This document shows, one piece after another, positions 20,730 to 29,699 of a stretch of 64,000 nt of DNA (positions are counted from its first letter, which is position 1; each line of letters begins with the position of its first letter). A program made the position numbers and the translations under genes. The stretch comes from Thiobacillus denitrificans. Lineage in GTDB: Bacteria > Pseudomonadota > Gammaproteobacteria > Burkholderiales > Thiobacillaceae. Under the pieces are notes generated by a model. The model saw only the letters and a list, made by a program, of their open reading frames with translations, did no database searches and was not told the origin of the DNA. The stretch spans positions 186,001 to 250,000 of the forward strand of contig DYIY01000003.1 in NCBI GenBank assembly GCA_020723405.1, in the 5' to 3' direction.

Positions 20730-22109
20730 ATGGATCAGTCCGCGCGCTATGCCGACCTCAGCCTGAAAGAAGAAGACCTCATCAAGGGTGGCAAGCACAT
20801 CCTGGTGGCCTACAAGATGAAGCCCAAGGCCGGCTACGGTTACCTGGAAGCCGCTGCCCACTTCGCCGCCGAGTCCTCCACCGGCACCAACGTGGAAGTG
20901 TCCACCACCGACGATTTCACCAAGGGCGTGGACGCTCTGGTCTACCTCATCGACGAAGCCACCGAGGACATGCGGATCGCCTACCCGATCGAGCTGTTTG
21001 ACCGCAACGTCACCGACGGCCGCTTCATGCTGGTCTCCTTCCTGACCCTGGCCATCGGCAACAACCAGGGCATGGGCGACATCGAGCACGCCAAGATGAT
21101 CGACTTCTACGTGCCCGAGCGTTGCATCCAGATGTTCGACGGCCCGGCCACCGACATCTCCAACCTGTGGCGCATTCTGGGCCGTCCCGTGCAGAACGGC
21201 GGCTACATCGCCGGCACCATCATCAAGCCCAAGCTGGGTCTGCGTCCCGAGCCCTTCGCCAAGGCCGCCTACCAGTTCTGGCTGGGTGGCGACTTCATCA
21301 AGAACGACGAACCCCAGGGCAACCAGGTGTTCTGCCCCCTGAAGAAGGTGCTGCCCCTGGTCTATGACGCCATGAAGCGGGCCCAGGACGAAACCGGCCA
21401 GGCCAAGCTGTTCTCCATGAACATCACCGCCGACGACCACTACGAAATGTGTGCCCGGGCCGACTACGGCCTGGAAGTGTTCGGTCCCGACGCCGACAAG
21501 CTGGCCTTCCTGGTGGACGGCTACGTGGGCGGCCCCGGCATGGTGACCACCGCCCGTCGCCAGTACCCCGGCCAGTACCTGCATTACCACCGTGCCGGCC
21601 ACGGCGCCGTCACCTCCCCCAGTGCCAAGCGCGGCTACACCGCCTTCGTGCTGGCCAAGATGAGCCGTCTGCAGGGCGCTTCCGGCATCCACGTGGGCAC
21701 CATGGGCTACGGCAAGATGGAAGGCGAAGGCGACGACAAGAACATCGCCTACATGATCGAGCGGGACGAGTGCCAGGGCCCGGTCTACTTCCAGAAGTGG
21801 TACGGCATGAAGCCCACCACCCCCATCATCTCCGGCGGCATGAACGCCCTGCGTCTGCCCGGCTTCTTCGAAAACCTGGGCCACGGCAACGTGATCAACA
21901 CCGCCGGTGGCGGCTCCTACGGCCACATCGACTCCCCGGCCGCCGGCGCCATCTCCCTGCGCCAGTCCTACGAGTGCTGGAAGGCCGGTGCCGACCCCAT
22001 CGAGTGGGCCAAAGAGCACAAGGAATTCGCCCGGGCCTTCGAGTCCTTCCCCAAGGACGCCGACAAGCTGTTCCCCGGCTGGCGCGAGAAGCTGGGCGTG
22101 CACAAGTAA
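20730..22109 (+). CDS. cbbM: Form II ribulose-1,5-bisphosphate carboxylase/oxygenase
   Basis: 459-residue form II RuBisCO large-type subunit, which fixes CO2 onto RuBP in the Calvin cycle and works without small subunits. Active-site text is complete: GGDFIKNDE with carbamylated K191, D193 and E194; [31 protein letters not shown]; and [14 protein letters not shown]. Length and sequence match CbbM of chemoautotrophic betaproteobacteria and Rhodospirillum. AAGGAGCAACTC lies before the ATG. Codon use is strongly biased to one synonym, as expected of a very highly expressed gene. It is divergent from cbbR, and followed by a strong terminator shared with the convergent histidine kinase gene. Form II enzymes suit high CO2 and low O2. 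Confidence 0.99.
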   Translation: MDQSARYADLSLKEEDLIKGGKHILVAYKMKPKAGYGYLEAAAHFAAESSTGTNVEVSTTDDFTKGVDALVYLIDEATEDMRIAYPIELFDRNVTDGRFMLVSFLTLAIGNNQGMGDIEHAKMIDFYVPERCIQMFDGPATDISNLWRILGRPVQNGGYIAGTIIKPKLGLRPEPFAKAAYQFWLGGDFIKNDEPQGNQVFCPLKKVLPLVYDAMKRAQDETGQAKLFSMNITADDHYEMCARADYGLEVFGPDADKLAFLVDGYVGGPGMVTTARRQYPGQYLHYHRAGHGAVTSPSAKRGYTAFVLAKMSRLQGASGIHVGTMGYGKMEGEGDDKNIAYMIERDECQGPVYFQKWYGMKPTTPIISGGMNALRLPGFFENLGHGNVINTAGGGSYGHIDSPAAGAISLRQSYECWKAGADPIEWAKEHKEFARAFESFPKDADKLFPGWREKLGVHK

Positions 22110-22130
22110 TCTGCCCGACGGCGCATCTGA

Positions 22131-22156
22131 AAAACCCCGCTGCGGCGGGGTTTTTT
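22131..22156. terminator. Bidirectional terminator between cbbM and the convergent kinase gene
   Basis: AAAACCCCGCTGCGGCGGGG followed by TTTTTT on the plus strand, with A residues on the other side, so the hairpin can stop transcription in both directions. The last T of the tract is part of the kinase stop codon. Confidence 0.9.
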
Positions 22157-24198
22157 CATGCAGCGGCGGGTGGGGGCGGCAGGGGCGTGTTTTCCGCCCG
22201 GATGAAACGCAGGCCCAGTTGCCGGGTCAGGCAATCGTAGATTTCGCTGAAACGGTAGGGTTTGCGGATCAGATCGTCCATGCCGGCGGCCCGGATGTCC
22301 TGCTCCTCCTCCTTGAAGACCGAGGCGGTGACGGCGACGATGCGGATTTCCCCACCGCCGGGGAGTTGGCGGATCCGGCGGGTGGCCTCCAGGCCATCCA
22401 TGACCGGCATGTGCCGGTCCATCCAGATGAGATGGGGCTGCCAGGACCGGCAGATTTCCAGACATTCCTCGCCGTTTCCGGCGGCCCGGTTGTCCAGGCC
22501 CAGGTCGTCCATCAAGCGGGTCAACAGGCTGCGGTTTTCCGCCTGGTCCTCCACGATGAGGATGCGGTAGGCGGGCTGGCCGGGAGCAAGCTCCGTCATC
22601 TCGCCCAGATCTTCGCGGGAGAGCTGCCGGGCGAAATCCGCCTCCGGCAATTCCAGGGGAAGGTCGAGCCTGAACAGGGTGCCCTGGCCCGGAGCGCTCT
22701 CCACCTGGATGTCTCCGCCCATCAACCGGGCGTATTGCCGGGCGATGGCCAGCCCCAGCCCGGTCCCTCCCAGGGTGCGCCCGGCTTCTGTCTGGGCGAA
22801 GGGTTGGAAGAGGCGGGCCTGATCGGCCGGGGCGATGCCCGGGCCACTGTCCTGGATGTCGATCAGGAGGCGATGCCGGCCGTCGGCGGGGGCACTGAGA
22901 CGGAGGAAGACGCCCCCCCGGGTGGTGAATTTCACGGCGTTGCCGACCAGGTTGACCAGGATCTGGCGCAGGCGCGATTCGTCGCCGCGGATGAAGCGGG
23001 GAACGCTGGCCGGTTGGTCCAGTTTCAGCCACAGGCCCTTCTGCTCGGCCCGCAGTTGCATCATTTCCGTGACGTCCTTCATCAACCTGCCCAGATCGAA
23101 GGCGGCCATGTCCAGTTGCAGGGTGCCGGATTCGATCTTGGCGATTTCCAGCACGTGGTTGATGAGGGCCAACAGGTGTTCACCACTGCGATTGATGATG
23201 TCCAGCATCTCCCGGGTGTCGTCGGGCAGGTTTCCCCGGCGCCGCATCAGGCTGGAAAACCCCAGGATGGCATTCATGGGCGTGCGCAACTCATGGCTCA
23301 TGCTGGCCAGGAACGTGCTCTTGGCCCGGTTGGCCGCCTCGGCCGCGTCCCGGGCCAGTAACAGTTCCCGGGTGCGCTCGCCCAGTTGCCGGCGATCTTC
23401 CTGGAACAGGGCCACCGCCCGGCCCATGGCCTCGATCTCGTCGTCCGGCGGGTCAGTCGCGGCGGTGCCCGGCCCATCGCCGCGCAGGGCCCAACTGACC
23501 TGCTGCAAGCGTCCCAGAACGGGTCTGCCCAGAAACCAGGTGGCCACCCCCCAGGCGATGAGCAGGCTGGCTGCGAGCAAGGTGATCACCCAATGGGCAT
23601 TGCTCCGGGTGGTTTCGGCCAGATGCCAGGCCGCCTCCCGGTAAGCCTGGTTGAACCGATCCGACTGGGCCTGGGCGGCGGCGGCCAGGGCACCCGCCTG
23701 CTGGCCGATGTCCTGGTGCGGAGGCCGCTGCGCCGGTGGCGTCCATGCTTCCTGGGCGGTCCCCTCGCGCAATGCCCGTTCGCGCAGTTGGGCGGCCAGG
23801 TGGACCGTGTTGCGGAACGACTGGCTGGCCTGGTGGAGATCGAGCAGGGCCGTCCCGCCCTCGCCGGCCGCCAGGTCATCCACCAACTGATCGAACTCCG
23901 TCAGTTGCCTGAGGATGGTTTCGTAGCGCCCGTGCATCTCGAAGGGATTCCCGGCTTCCATCAACCGCGTGGCATCCCGCTCGATCATCAGGGTGCGCCG
24001 TACCAGATCCTGGGCGTCGCTCAAGCGGGCGAGGCGGGCCTCCGCCAATTGTCCGATGGTGTCCGAAGCGGATAGCAGGGCATACACGGCGGTGATTCCG
24101 CTGGCCAGGATCAGCAGGGTGAGGGCGTAGACGGCCAGCAGGAATTGCCGGCGCAAGCTGTGGGGCAGCCGGAATGACCAGGTGGAAGGCGCCTTCAC
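22156..24198 (-). CDS. Membrane hybrid sensor histidine kinase paired with a periplasmic binding protein
   Basis: 680-residue inner-membrane kinase. TM1 (residues ~18-42) and TM2 (~203-225) enclose a ~160-residue helical periplasmic domain. Then comes a short HAMP-like linker and coiled coil, HisKA with H302 in SMSHELRTPMN, HATPase (NLVGNAVKFT, DSGPGIAP, LGGTGLGLAI), and a C-terminal receiver with its Asp in LIWMDRHMPVMDG. There is no HPt, so an external phosphotransfer protein or the receiver itself must pass the signal. Its start overlaps the binding-protein stop by four bases (ATGA), the LuxP-LuxQ / TorT-TorS type of arrangement. It sits between cbbM and cbbQ, pointing back at cbbM. Confidence 0.9.
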   Translation of the reverse strand: MKAPSTWSFRLPHSLRRQFLLAVYALTLLILASGITAVYALLSASDTIGQLAEARLARLSDAQDLVRRTLMIERDATRLMEAGNPFEMHGRYETILRQLTEFDQLVDDLAAGEGGTALLDLHQASQSFRNTVHLAAQLRERALREGTAQEAWTPPAQRPPHQDIGQQAGALAAAAQAQSDRFNQAYREAAWHLAETTRSNAHWVITLLAASLLIAWGVATWFLGRPVLGRLQQVSWALRGDGPGTAATDPPDDEIEAMGRAVALFQEDRRQLGERTRELLLARDAAEAANRAKSTFLASMSHELRTPMNAILGFSSLMRRRGNLPDDTREMLDIINRSGEHLLALINHVLEIAKIESGTLQLDMAAFDLGRLMKDVTEMMQLRAEQKGLWLKLDQPASVPRFIRGDESRLRQILVNLVGNAVKFTTRGGVFLRLSAPADGRHRLLIDIQDSGPGIAPADQARLFQPFAQTEAGRTLGGTGLGLAIARQYARLMGGDIQVESAPGQGTLFRLDLPLELPEADFARQLSREDLGEMTELAPGQPAYRILIVEDQAENRSLLTRLMDDLGLDNRAAGNGEECLEICRSWQPHLIWMDRHMPVMDGLEATRRIRQLPGGGEIRIVAVTASVFKEEEQDIRAAGMDDLIRKPYRFSEIYDCLTRQLGLRFIRAENTPLPPPPAAA

Positions 24199-25334
24199 GG
24201 TTCACCCTCGGGCCGCCAGATCCGCCGATAGTGGAGGCGGTAGCCGTTGTCCGGGTCGTACTGAAGCTGCTGGCCACCATCGTTGCCGATGTTGTCCGGC
24301 GTTACCAGATGGGGCGGGTGCACGTGGCCGGTGACGGACTGACCGGACAGCAGGCGGTTGAGTTCATCCAGCAATTGCCAGCCCTGGAGGTTGAGGGGCT
24401 CCGCCACCGTGCCGATCTGGAACATGCCGGCCTGGATGCGCTGGAAGGCCGCCGGGCTGCCATCTCCCGCCGATACCAGGCGCAGGGCCCGTCCGGCCTG
24501 GGTCAGTTCCGGGGCGGCGTAGTCGAAGTAAAGGTCATTGATGGCCAGGGCATGGGTCCACCGGGAACCGTGGCGGGCCAGCAGTTCCCGGGTCAGCCGG
24601 GGCATGTCCTGGGGTATCCGGGATATGGGCAGGGCCCGCGTCTCCAGCAACCGGCACGAACCGCAGGACCGCACGAGGCGGGCCATCGCGTCGGATTTGG
24701 CCGTGGCGATGTCGAAACTGGTGTCCGTGAAGATCACCATGCCCTTGGGGTCAGGGGTGTCGATGATGGCCGCCATGGCTGCAACCCGCGCCACTTCCAG
24801 GGGGTCGGTGGACACGTTCATGGCGACGGGCGCCTGGGCGAGCCCGCCCGCCCGGGGTCCCACATGCCAGCCCACCACGGGGATGCCCCGAGCCGCGAAG
24901 GACGCCAATGGGGTGTTCAGGCTGCGGGCATCGCTGCCCACCAGCACCAGGCCATCCACGGCCATGTCCAGGGCTGCGGCCAGAGCCCTTGTGCGGCCCG
25001 CCGGTGTCCCGTGGGCATCCAGGATGCGGATTCGCCAACCCAGCACCCCACCTGCTTCGATGATGCCCCGGGCGACTCCCAGCACTCCGCCGTTACGCAA
25101 GTCCTCGCACACCACGGCCACCACCACGGCGGGCCGGGCTGGCGGGCCGGCCACGGGGCCATCCCAGCGGGAGGAACTGGCGCTGGCCCGGGCCACCGCC
25201 AGGCGCAGCGACTCCCCCTCGGCAAGGGGGCGTTGTTCCCCGGCCAGGCTGGCCGGACAGCACGAAGCGATGGCCAGCCAGGTCACGGACAGGTTTCTGG
25301 CCAGCCAGGGAAGGAAACCTTCAGGCCAGTTCAT
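24195..25334 (-). CDS. Periplasmic substrate-binding protein, probable sensor partner of the hybrid kinase
   Basis: 379-residue periplasmic binding protein of the type I fold (sugar-binding/Peripla_BP_4 like; compare LuxP and TorT). After a likely signal peptide (NLSVTWLAIASCCPASLAG) the mature part shows the fold's alternating strands: VVVAVVCEDLRNGGVLGVARG, DGLVLVGSDA, GIPVVGWHVG, GMVIFTDTSFD and THALAINDLYFDYAAPEL. No ABC permease or ATPase gene is nearby; instead it is translationally coupled to a hybrid kinase, so it is more likely a sensor than a transporter part. The start at 25334 (MNWPEGF) gives the best signal peptide; an ATG at 25373 would add 13 residues. The ligand is unknown. 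It is divergent from cbbQ. Confidence 0.82.
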   Translation of the reverse strand: MNWPEGFLPWLARNLSVTWLAIASCCPASLAGEQRPLAEGESLRLAVARASASSSRWDGPVAGPPARPAVVVAVVCEDLRNGGVLGVARGIIEAGGVLGWRIRILDAHGTPAGRTRALAAALDMAVDGLVLVGSDARSLNTPLASFAARGIPVVGWHVGPRAGGLAQAPVAMNVSTDPLEVARVAAMAAIIDTPDPKGMVIFTDTSFDIATAKSDAMARLVRSCGSCRLLETRALPISRIPQDMPRLTRELLARHGSRWTHALAINDLYFDYAAPELTQAGRALRLVSAGDGSPAAFQRIQAGMFQIGTVAEPLNLQGWQLLDELNRLLSGQSVTGHVHPPHLVTPDNIGNDGGQQLQYDPDNGYRLHYRRIWRPEGEP

Positions 25335-25466
25335 GGGGCGCATTCCACGGGCGGAAGAGGAAGGGTGTTCCATTCCATGTTAGTGAAGATTCCCGGCATG
25401 ACGGTGTTTTCACTTAGGCGTTTTGGACGAAGGTGGGGACGAAGCTCCACCGGGTGCGCCGGGGGG

Positions 25467-25486
25467 TCATAAGCAATTACTTATTG
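25467..25486. promoter_or_regulatory. Probable CbbR binding site upstream of cbbQ
   Basis: TCATAAGCAATTACTTATTG matches the site before cbbM in the core ATAAGCAAT-N3-TTAT. It lies 85 bases before cbbQ in the 236-base divergent region between the binding-protein gene and cbbQ, which is AT-rich here compared with its surroundings. Confidence 0.65.
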
Positions 25487-25570
25487 TCCAGATAAAAAAC
25501 CGTTAATTTTGTTTATGAACCGTGTCGGTAGAATGCCAGGGTACCCATCAAGCCACCCGGAAGCCATCCC

Positions 25571-26380
25571 ATGAGCAGCACCGACAAGGAACAGTACAAG
25601 GTCCGCAAGGAGCCCTACTACCAGGCCCAGGGCAATGAAGTCGCCCTGTTCGAGGCCGCCTACCGCAACCGCCTGCCGGTCATGGTCAAGGGCCCCACCG
25701 GCTGCGGCAAGTCCCGCTTCGTGGAACACATGGCCTGGAAACTGGGCAAGCCCCTCATCACCGTGGCCTGCAACGAAGACATGACCGCCAGCGACCTGGT
25801 GGGCCGCTATCTGCTGGAAGCCAACGGCACCCGCTGGCTGGACGGCCCCCTCACCACCGCCGCCCGCATCGGCGCCATCTGCTACCTGGATGAAATCGTC
25901 GAAGCCCGCCAGGACACCACGGTGGTCATCCACCCCCTCACCGACCACCGCCGTACCTTGCCCCTGGACAAGAAGGGCGAGCTCATCGAAGCCCATCCGG
26001 ACTTCCAACTGGTCATCAGCTACAACCCGGGCTACCAGAGCCTGATGAAGGACCTGAAGCAGTCCACCAAACAACGCTTCACCGCCTTCGATTTCGACTA
26101 TCCGGACGCCGCTCTGGAAACCACCATCCTGGCCAAGGAAACGGGCCTGGACGAAGCCCTGGCCGGCAAACTGGTGAAGATCGGCCAGACCGCCCGCAAC
26201 CTGAAGGGCCACGGCCTGGACGAAGGCATTTCCACCCGCCTGCTGGTCTACGCCGCCACCCTCATCAAGGATGGGGTGAACCCGGTGGAAGCCTGCCAGA
26301 TGTCCCTGGTGCGCCCCATCACCGACGACGCGGACATCCGGGAAACCCTGGACCACGCCATCGACGCCACGTTTGCGTGA
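25571..26380 (+). CDS. cbbQ: RuBisCO activation AAA+ ATPase CbbQ
   Basis: 269-residue MoxR-class AAA+ ATPase. Walker A is GPTGCGKS at residues 41-48, Walker B is ICYLDEI near 103-109 with D107-E108, and sensor/arginine-finger text includes [22 protein letters not shown]. In the CbbQO system a CbbQ hexamer with one CbbO removes inhibitory sugar phosphates from RuBisCO. The gene follows a probable CbbR site and precedes cbbO, so it belongs with the cbbM system although separated from cbbM by a sensory gene pair. CbbQ rather than NorQ is supported by the neighbouring cbbO and cbbM. Confidence 0.94.
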   Translation: MSSTDKEQYKVRKEPYYQAQGNEVALFEAAYRNRLPVMVKGPTGCGKSRFVEHMAWKLGKPLITVACNEDMTASDLVGRYLLEANGTRWLDGPLTTAARIGAICYLDEIVEARQDTTVVIHPLTDHRRTLPLDKKGELIEAHPDFQLVISYNPGYQSLMKDLKQSTKQRFTAFDFDYPDAALETTILAKETGLDEALAGKLVKIGQTARNLKGHGLDEGISTRLLVYAATLIKDGVNPVEACQMSLVRPITDDADIRETLDHAIDATFA

Positions 26381-26404
26381 TGCGCCAGGCGATGGACAAC
26401 GGAA

Positions 26405-26504
26405 TCCCCCCCTTTGCAAAAGGGGGGATAGGGGGGGGGTCTGCGCCGTCTCCCTGCGCCACGCGCCGCAAATCCCCCCCAGCCCCCCTTTATGAAAGGG
26501 GGGA
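26405..26504. repeat. REP-like palindromic pair between cbbQ and cbbO
   Basis: Left arm 26405-26439 (TCCCCCCTTTGCAAAAGGGG then GGATAGGGGGGG) and right arm 26470-26504 (AAATCCCCCCCAGCCCCCC then TTTATGAAAGGGGGG) are inverted copies and match the family at 1119-1640, including the GAGAACACCCCC tail after the right arm. It fills most of the 145-base gap between two genes that are normally tightly linked. Confidence 0.85.
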
Positions 26505-26525
26505 GAACACCCCCGGCCCACGTCC

Positions 26526-28907
26526 ATGACCTCTGCCGAAACCGAATACCAACACCCCCTCATGAAGGCCTACTGGGCCCAGTTGGACACCCGTTTCAAG
26601 CAGGTGGAGGACGTGTTCGAGGACCTCATGGCCGAGGCCCTGGCCATCCTCGGCCGGGAAGAGCTGCACCACTATCTGGACGCTGCACGGATCATCGGCA
26701 AGCTGGGCCGGGGGGTGGAGCCCATGCTGGCCTTCCTGGAGGAATGGCCCTCGGTGGTGAAGGCCCTGGGTGAGGCTCGTACCGCCCCCTTGCTCGCTTC
26801 CCTCGCGTCCCCCCAAGGGGGAGCACTCCCCGCCTCGGGGCGGCCCGTCGACGGCGAGGCCGTCCTGCCCGACGTGATGGCCTTCATCATGAAGATGCAG
26901 AAGTCCCCCAACGGCAAGGCCATCACCCCCTTCCTGCAAACCCTGGCGCCGGTGGCCAGGAAGCTCCTGTCCCGGGAGCAGATGGCCATCTATCTGGAGA
27001 TCGCCCGGGATCTCATGGACCGCACCACCGGTTCCGTGCACGGCCACCACACCACCTTCCCCAGCCCGGGCCTGCCCTGGTTCTACGCCCAGGCTCCCTT
27101 CCTGCTTTCCCAGCTCACCCTGGCCGGCCTGAAGAACTGGGTGGACTACGGGGTGGCCAACTACCGCCATCACCCGGAGCGCCAGGAGGACTACTTCAAC
27201 CTGCAATCCGCCGACAGCAAGGCCGTGCTGCAACGGGAGCGCCACGGCACCCTGTTTGCCGACGTGGAACGCAAGCTGGACCTCTACCTGCGCGGCCTGT
27301 GGAACGACAGCGACCACCTGGTCCCCTATTCCACCGCCTTCGACGAGCTGCGCAAACCCGTGCCCTACTACGACAAGCTGGGCATGCGCATCCCGGATGT
27401 CTACGACGATTTCCTCCTCCCTGCCCGCCCCGGGGGAGAGGACACCCGGATTTCCGGCCTGGACCGCTACCGGGCCACCCTGGCCCACATGGTCGGTCAC
27501 CGCCGCTGGACCACCGCCCAGGTGGCCGACAACTGGAGCCCCTTCCAGCGCATGGCCGTGGAGTTCTTCGAAGACTGCCGGGTGGAAACCCTGCTCTGCC
27601 GGGAATATCCGGGCCTGAAACGCATCTTCCTGGCTCTCCACCCCCAGCCCCGGGAAGGCGCCTGCGACCCGGAAACCACGTCCTGCCTGCGCCACCGGCT
27701 GGCCATGCTGTCCCGGGCCCTGCTGGACCCGGAGCATGGCTACCAGGACCCGACCCTCAACGACTACGCGGCCCGTTTCCACGCCCTGTTGGCCGGCGGC
27801 CCTGCCGACACGGCCGCCGTGGCCGACCTGGCCCTCTCCTACGTGGCCCGCACCCGCCGGCAAAGCGACCAGTTCGCCAAGGTCTGGTTCGAAGACACCG
27901 TGGTGGATTACCGGGACGACAACCGGCAGATGTGGAAATTCATCGAAGAAGGCGACGAGGAAGACGCCTTCGACGAGAAGCGCAAGATCGAACCCGGCGA
28001 GGAACTGGAGGGCCTGCCCCCCCGCCACTACCCCGAGTGGGACTACAAGAGCCAGACCTACCGGCCCGACTGGGCCAGCGTCTACGAGGGCCTGCACCCC
28101 CGGGGCAACGGCAACCACATCGACAAGCTGCTGTTGAAGCACGCCGCCCTGGCCAAGCGCCTGAAGCGGCTTCTGGACCTGCTCAAGCCCCAGGACAAGG
28201 TACGCATCCGCTTCCAGGAGGAAGGCAGCGAACTGGACCTGGACGTGGCCATCCGCTCCCTCATCGACTTCAAGGGCGGCGCCACTCCTGACCCGCGCAT
28301 CAACATGAGCCACCGTACCGACGGCCGGGACATCGCCGTCATGCTGCTCCTGGACCTGTCGGAATCCCTCAACGAGCAGGCCGGCAGCTCCGGCCAGACC
28401 ATTCTGGAACTCAGCCAGGAAGCCGTCTCCCTGCTGGCCTGGGCGGTGGAACAACTGGGTGACCCCTTCGCCATTGCCGGCTTCCACTCCAACACCCGCC
28501 ACGACGTGCGCTACCTGCACGTGAAGGGCTTCAGCGAACACTGGGACGACGAGGTCAAATCCCGCCTGGCGGCCATGGAAGCCGGCTGGTCCACCCGCAT
28601 GGGCGCCGCCATGCGCCACGCCGCCCACTACCTGGGGGCCCGCAAGGCCGACAAGAAGCTCCTGCTGATCCTCACCGACGGCCAGCCCAGCGACGTGGAC
28701 AGCCAGGACGAACGCCTGCTCATCGAAGACGCCCGCCAGGCCGTCAAGGAACTGGACCAGGAAAGCATCTTCACCTACTGCATCAGCCTGGACCCCAAGG
28801 CCGACGAATACGTGAACGACATCTTCGGCCGGCAATACACGGTCATCGACAACATCCAGCGCTTGCCCGAGAAGTTGCCGGAATTGTTCCTGGCCCTGAC
28901 GAAATAA
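26526..28907 (+). CDS. cbbO: RuBisCO activation protein CbbO (VWA-domain adaptor), with an in-frame repeat-derived insert
   Basis: 793-residue partner of CbbQ. The C-terminal von Willebrand A domain has the MIDAS motif DLSESLNE (residues ~615-622) and later TDGQPSD; in known CbbO the MIDAS metal binds RuBisCO and recruits the ATPase ring. The N-terminal two thirds are CbbO-specific helical sequence (LPDVMAFIMKMQKSPNGKAI, STAFDELRKPVPYYDKLGMR). Residues ~86-113 (TAPLLASLASPQGGALPASG and on) are encoded by a repeat-like GC palindrome and look inserted between ALGEA and EAVLPDVM; the frame is kept. The ATG at 26526 follows a REP-like pair and has no strong ribosome site. Co-expressed with cbbQ unless the repeats interfere. 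Confidence 0.93.
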   Translation: MTSAETEYQHPLMKAYWAQLDTRFKQVEDVFEDLMAEALAILGREELHHYLDAARIIGKLGRGVEPMLAFLEEWPSVVKALGEARTAPLLASLASPQGGALPASGRPVDGEAVLPDVMAFIMKMQKSPNGKAITPFLQTLAPVARKLLSREQMAIYLEIARDLMDRTTGSVHGHHTTFPSPGLPWFYAQAPFLLSQLTLAGLKNWVDYGVANYRHHPERQEDYFNLQSADSKAVLQRERHGTLFADVERKLDLYLRGLWNDSDHLVPYSTAFDELRKPVPYYDKLGMRIPDVYDDFLLPARPGGEDTRISGLDRYRATLAHMVGHRRWTTAQVADNWSPFQRMAVEFFEDCRVETLLCREYPGLKRIFLALHPQPREGACDPETTSCLRHRLAMLSRALLDPEHGYQDPTLNDYAARFHALLAGGPADTAAVADLALSYVARTRRQSDQFAKVWFEDTVVDYRDDNRQMWKFIEEGDEEDAFDEKRKIEPGEELEGLPPRHYPEWDYKSQTYRPDWASVYEGLHPRGNGNHIDKLLLKHAALAKRLKRLLDLLKPQDKVRIRFQEEGSELDLDVAIRSLIDFKGGATPDPRINMSHRTDGRDIAVMLLLDLSESLNEQAGSSGQTILELSQEAVSLLAWAVEQLGDPFAIAGFHSNTRHDVRYLHVKGFSEHWDDEVKSRLAAMEAGWSTRMGAAMRHAAHYLGARKADKKLLLILTDGQPSDVDSQDERLLIEDARQAVKELDQESIFTYCISLDPKADEYVNDIFGRQYTVIDNIQRLPEKLPELFLALTK
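26783..26866. repeat. Repeat-like GC palindrome inserted in frame in cbbO
   Basis: CCCCCTTG ... CAAGGGGG flank a TCGCTTCCCTCGCGTCCC core, followed by CTCCCCGCCTCGGGGCGGCC. It differs from the GGGGGGATTT family in the other repeats here. The stretch stays open in the cbbO frame and encodes an Ala/Leu/Pro/Ser-rich peptide unlike flanking CbbO sequence. Confidence 0.6.
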
Positions 28908-29023
28908 GCTTCGGGAAGGTCGGCTTGCAGCGGCGGCCGGCAAGCGATACTTCTGTTTCCCGGCCGGGCAGGCCGATCACCTGCCGCGTTGGATATTCAT
29001 CCCCCCAAGACAAGGACACCGCC

Positions 29024-29242
29024 GTGCGCCACTTCGCCCCCCTCTTTTTCCCTCTCCTGCTGGCCGCCTGCGGGGCGGAAACCGTCGGTACCGCCGCCGT
29101 GGGCGGTGAGTCCGCCGTGGAGCAAGCCCAGGAAGCCCAGGCCCTGAAGGAGCAGGTGCAACAACAGTTGGATGGGGCCGCCCAGTTGGAACAGCAACGC
29201 CTGGAACAGGCCGATCGGGCGGCGAACGGGGCGAAACCCTGA
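29024..29242 (+). CDS. Small lipoprotein
   Basis: A 72-residue predicted lipoprotein: a GTG start at 29024 after ACAAGGACACC, a short hydrophobic signal (HFAPLFFPLLL), and a lipobox LAAC with the acylated Cys followed by Gly. The mature part is a short Gln/Glu/Ala-rich coiled coil (VEQAQEAQALKEQVQQQLDG). No known family recognised. It stands alone between cbbO and a structured leader; any functional link to either is not shown. Short but supported by the signal and codon use. Confidence 0.65.
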   Translation: MRHFAPLFFPLLLAACGAETVGTAAVGGESAVEQAQEAQALKEQVQQQLDGAAQLEQQRLEQADRAANGAKP

Positions 29243-29289
29243 TCCCGGTCAAGGCGAATGCAGGAATGGGCTGATAGAAAGCCTTTTTT

Positions 29290-29422
29290 CAGGCAAAATC
29301 TTAAAGTGTCTCTACCGGTACAGAGCCACCAGGATGGTCATAAAACCGTCAAGGAGACCGGTTAGATTCCACGTCTCGGCTGAAGCCGGGCTGAATAATT
29401 ACATAGGTTGGAAGGAGCATAG
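29290..29422 (+). other. Possible structured 5' leader of the 83-aa orphan gene
   Basis: This non-coding stretch can fold: CTACCGGT (near 29313) pairs with ACCGGTTAG (near 29359), with an inner stem GATGGT/ACCGTC, and a further GGCTGAAGCC hairpin near 29380. GGAAGGAGCATAG then leads to the ATG. It does not match a riboswitch consensus I recognise. Confidence 0.3.
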
Positions 29423-29674
29423 ATGGATGTCAGCGTCATGGAACGCACGGCCCCCGTGCGTGTCGAGCGCCGCAGGAACCTGGTATTGCGGGAGCGGTTC
29501 GCCGCCGCCCAGACCTTGTTGAAACCCTTGTTGGGCACGGCGGACAGTCAAAATGGCACGGCCTTCTACCGGGCCATGACCCGGTTGCAGAATGCCTATC
29601 CGGACCTCACCGGCAGCGAGATCGAGGCCCTGGTGGCGGCGGTGGTGCGCACCTTCCAGAACCGCCAGGGCTGA
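29423..29674 (+). CDS. Small hypothetical protein (83 aa)
   Basis: Cytoplasmic 83-residue protein with no signal peptide or membrane segment. The N-terminus is basic (VRVERRRNLVLRERF) and the rest is predicted helical, with AFYRAMTRLQNAYPDLTGSEIEALVAAVVRTF. No family recognised. It has a strong ribosome site (GGAAGGAG), a possible structured leader and its own terminator at 29700-29727, so it is a single-gene unit. The helical, basic character would fit a small adaptor or nucleic-acid-associated protein but that is only a guess. Confidence 0.7.
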   Translation: MDVSVMERTAPVRVERRRNLVLRERFAAAQTLLKPLLGTADSQNGTAFYRAMTRLQNAYPDLTGSEIEALVAAVVRTFQNRQG

Positions 29675-29699
29675 ACAGCGCCGCGCCATTCAGGTGCAT

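Noticed and set aside
24195-25334. Sugar ABC transporter binding protein
   Set aside because: No permease or ATPase gene is adjacent, and the gene is translationally coupled to a hybrid kinase, so a sensory role fits better.
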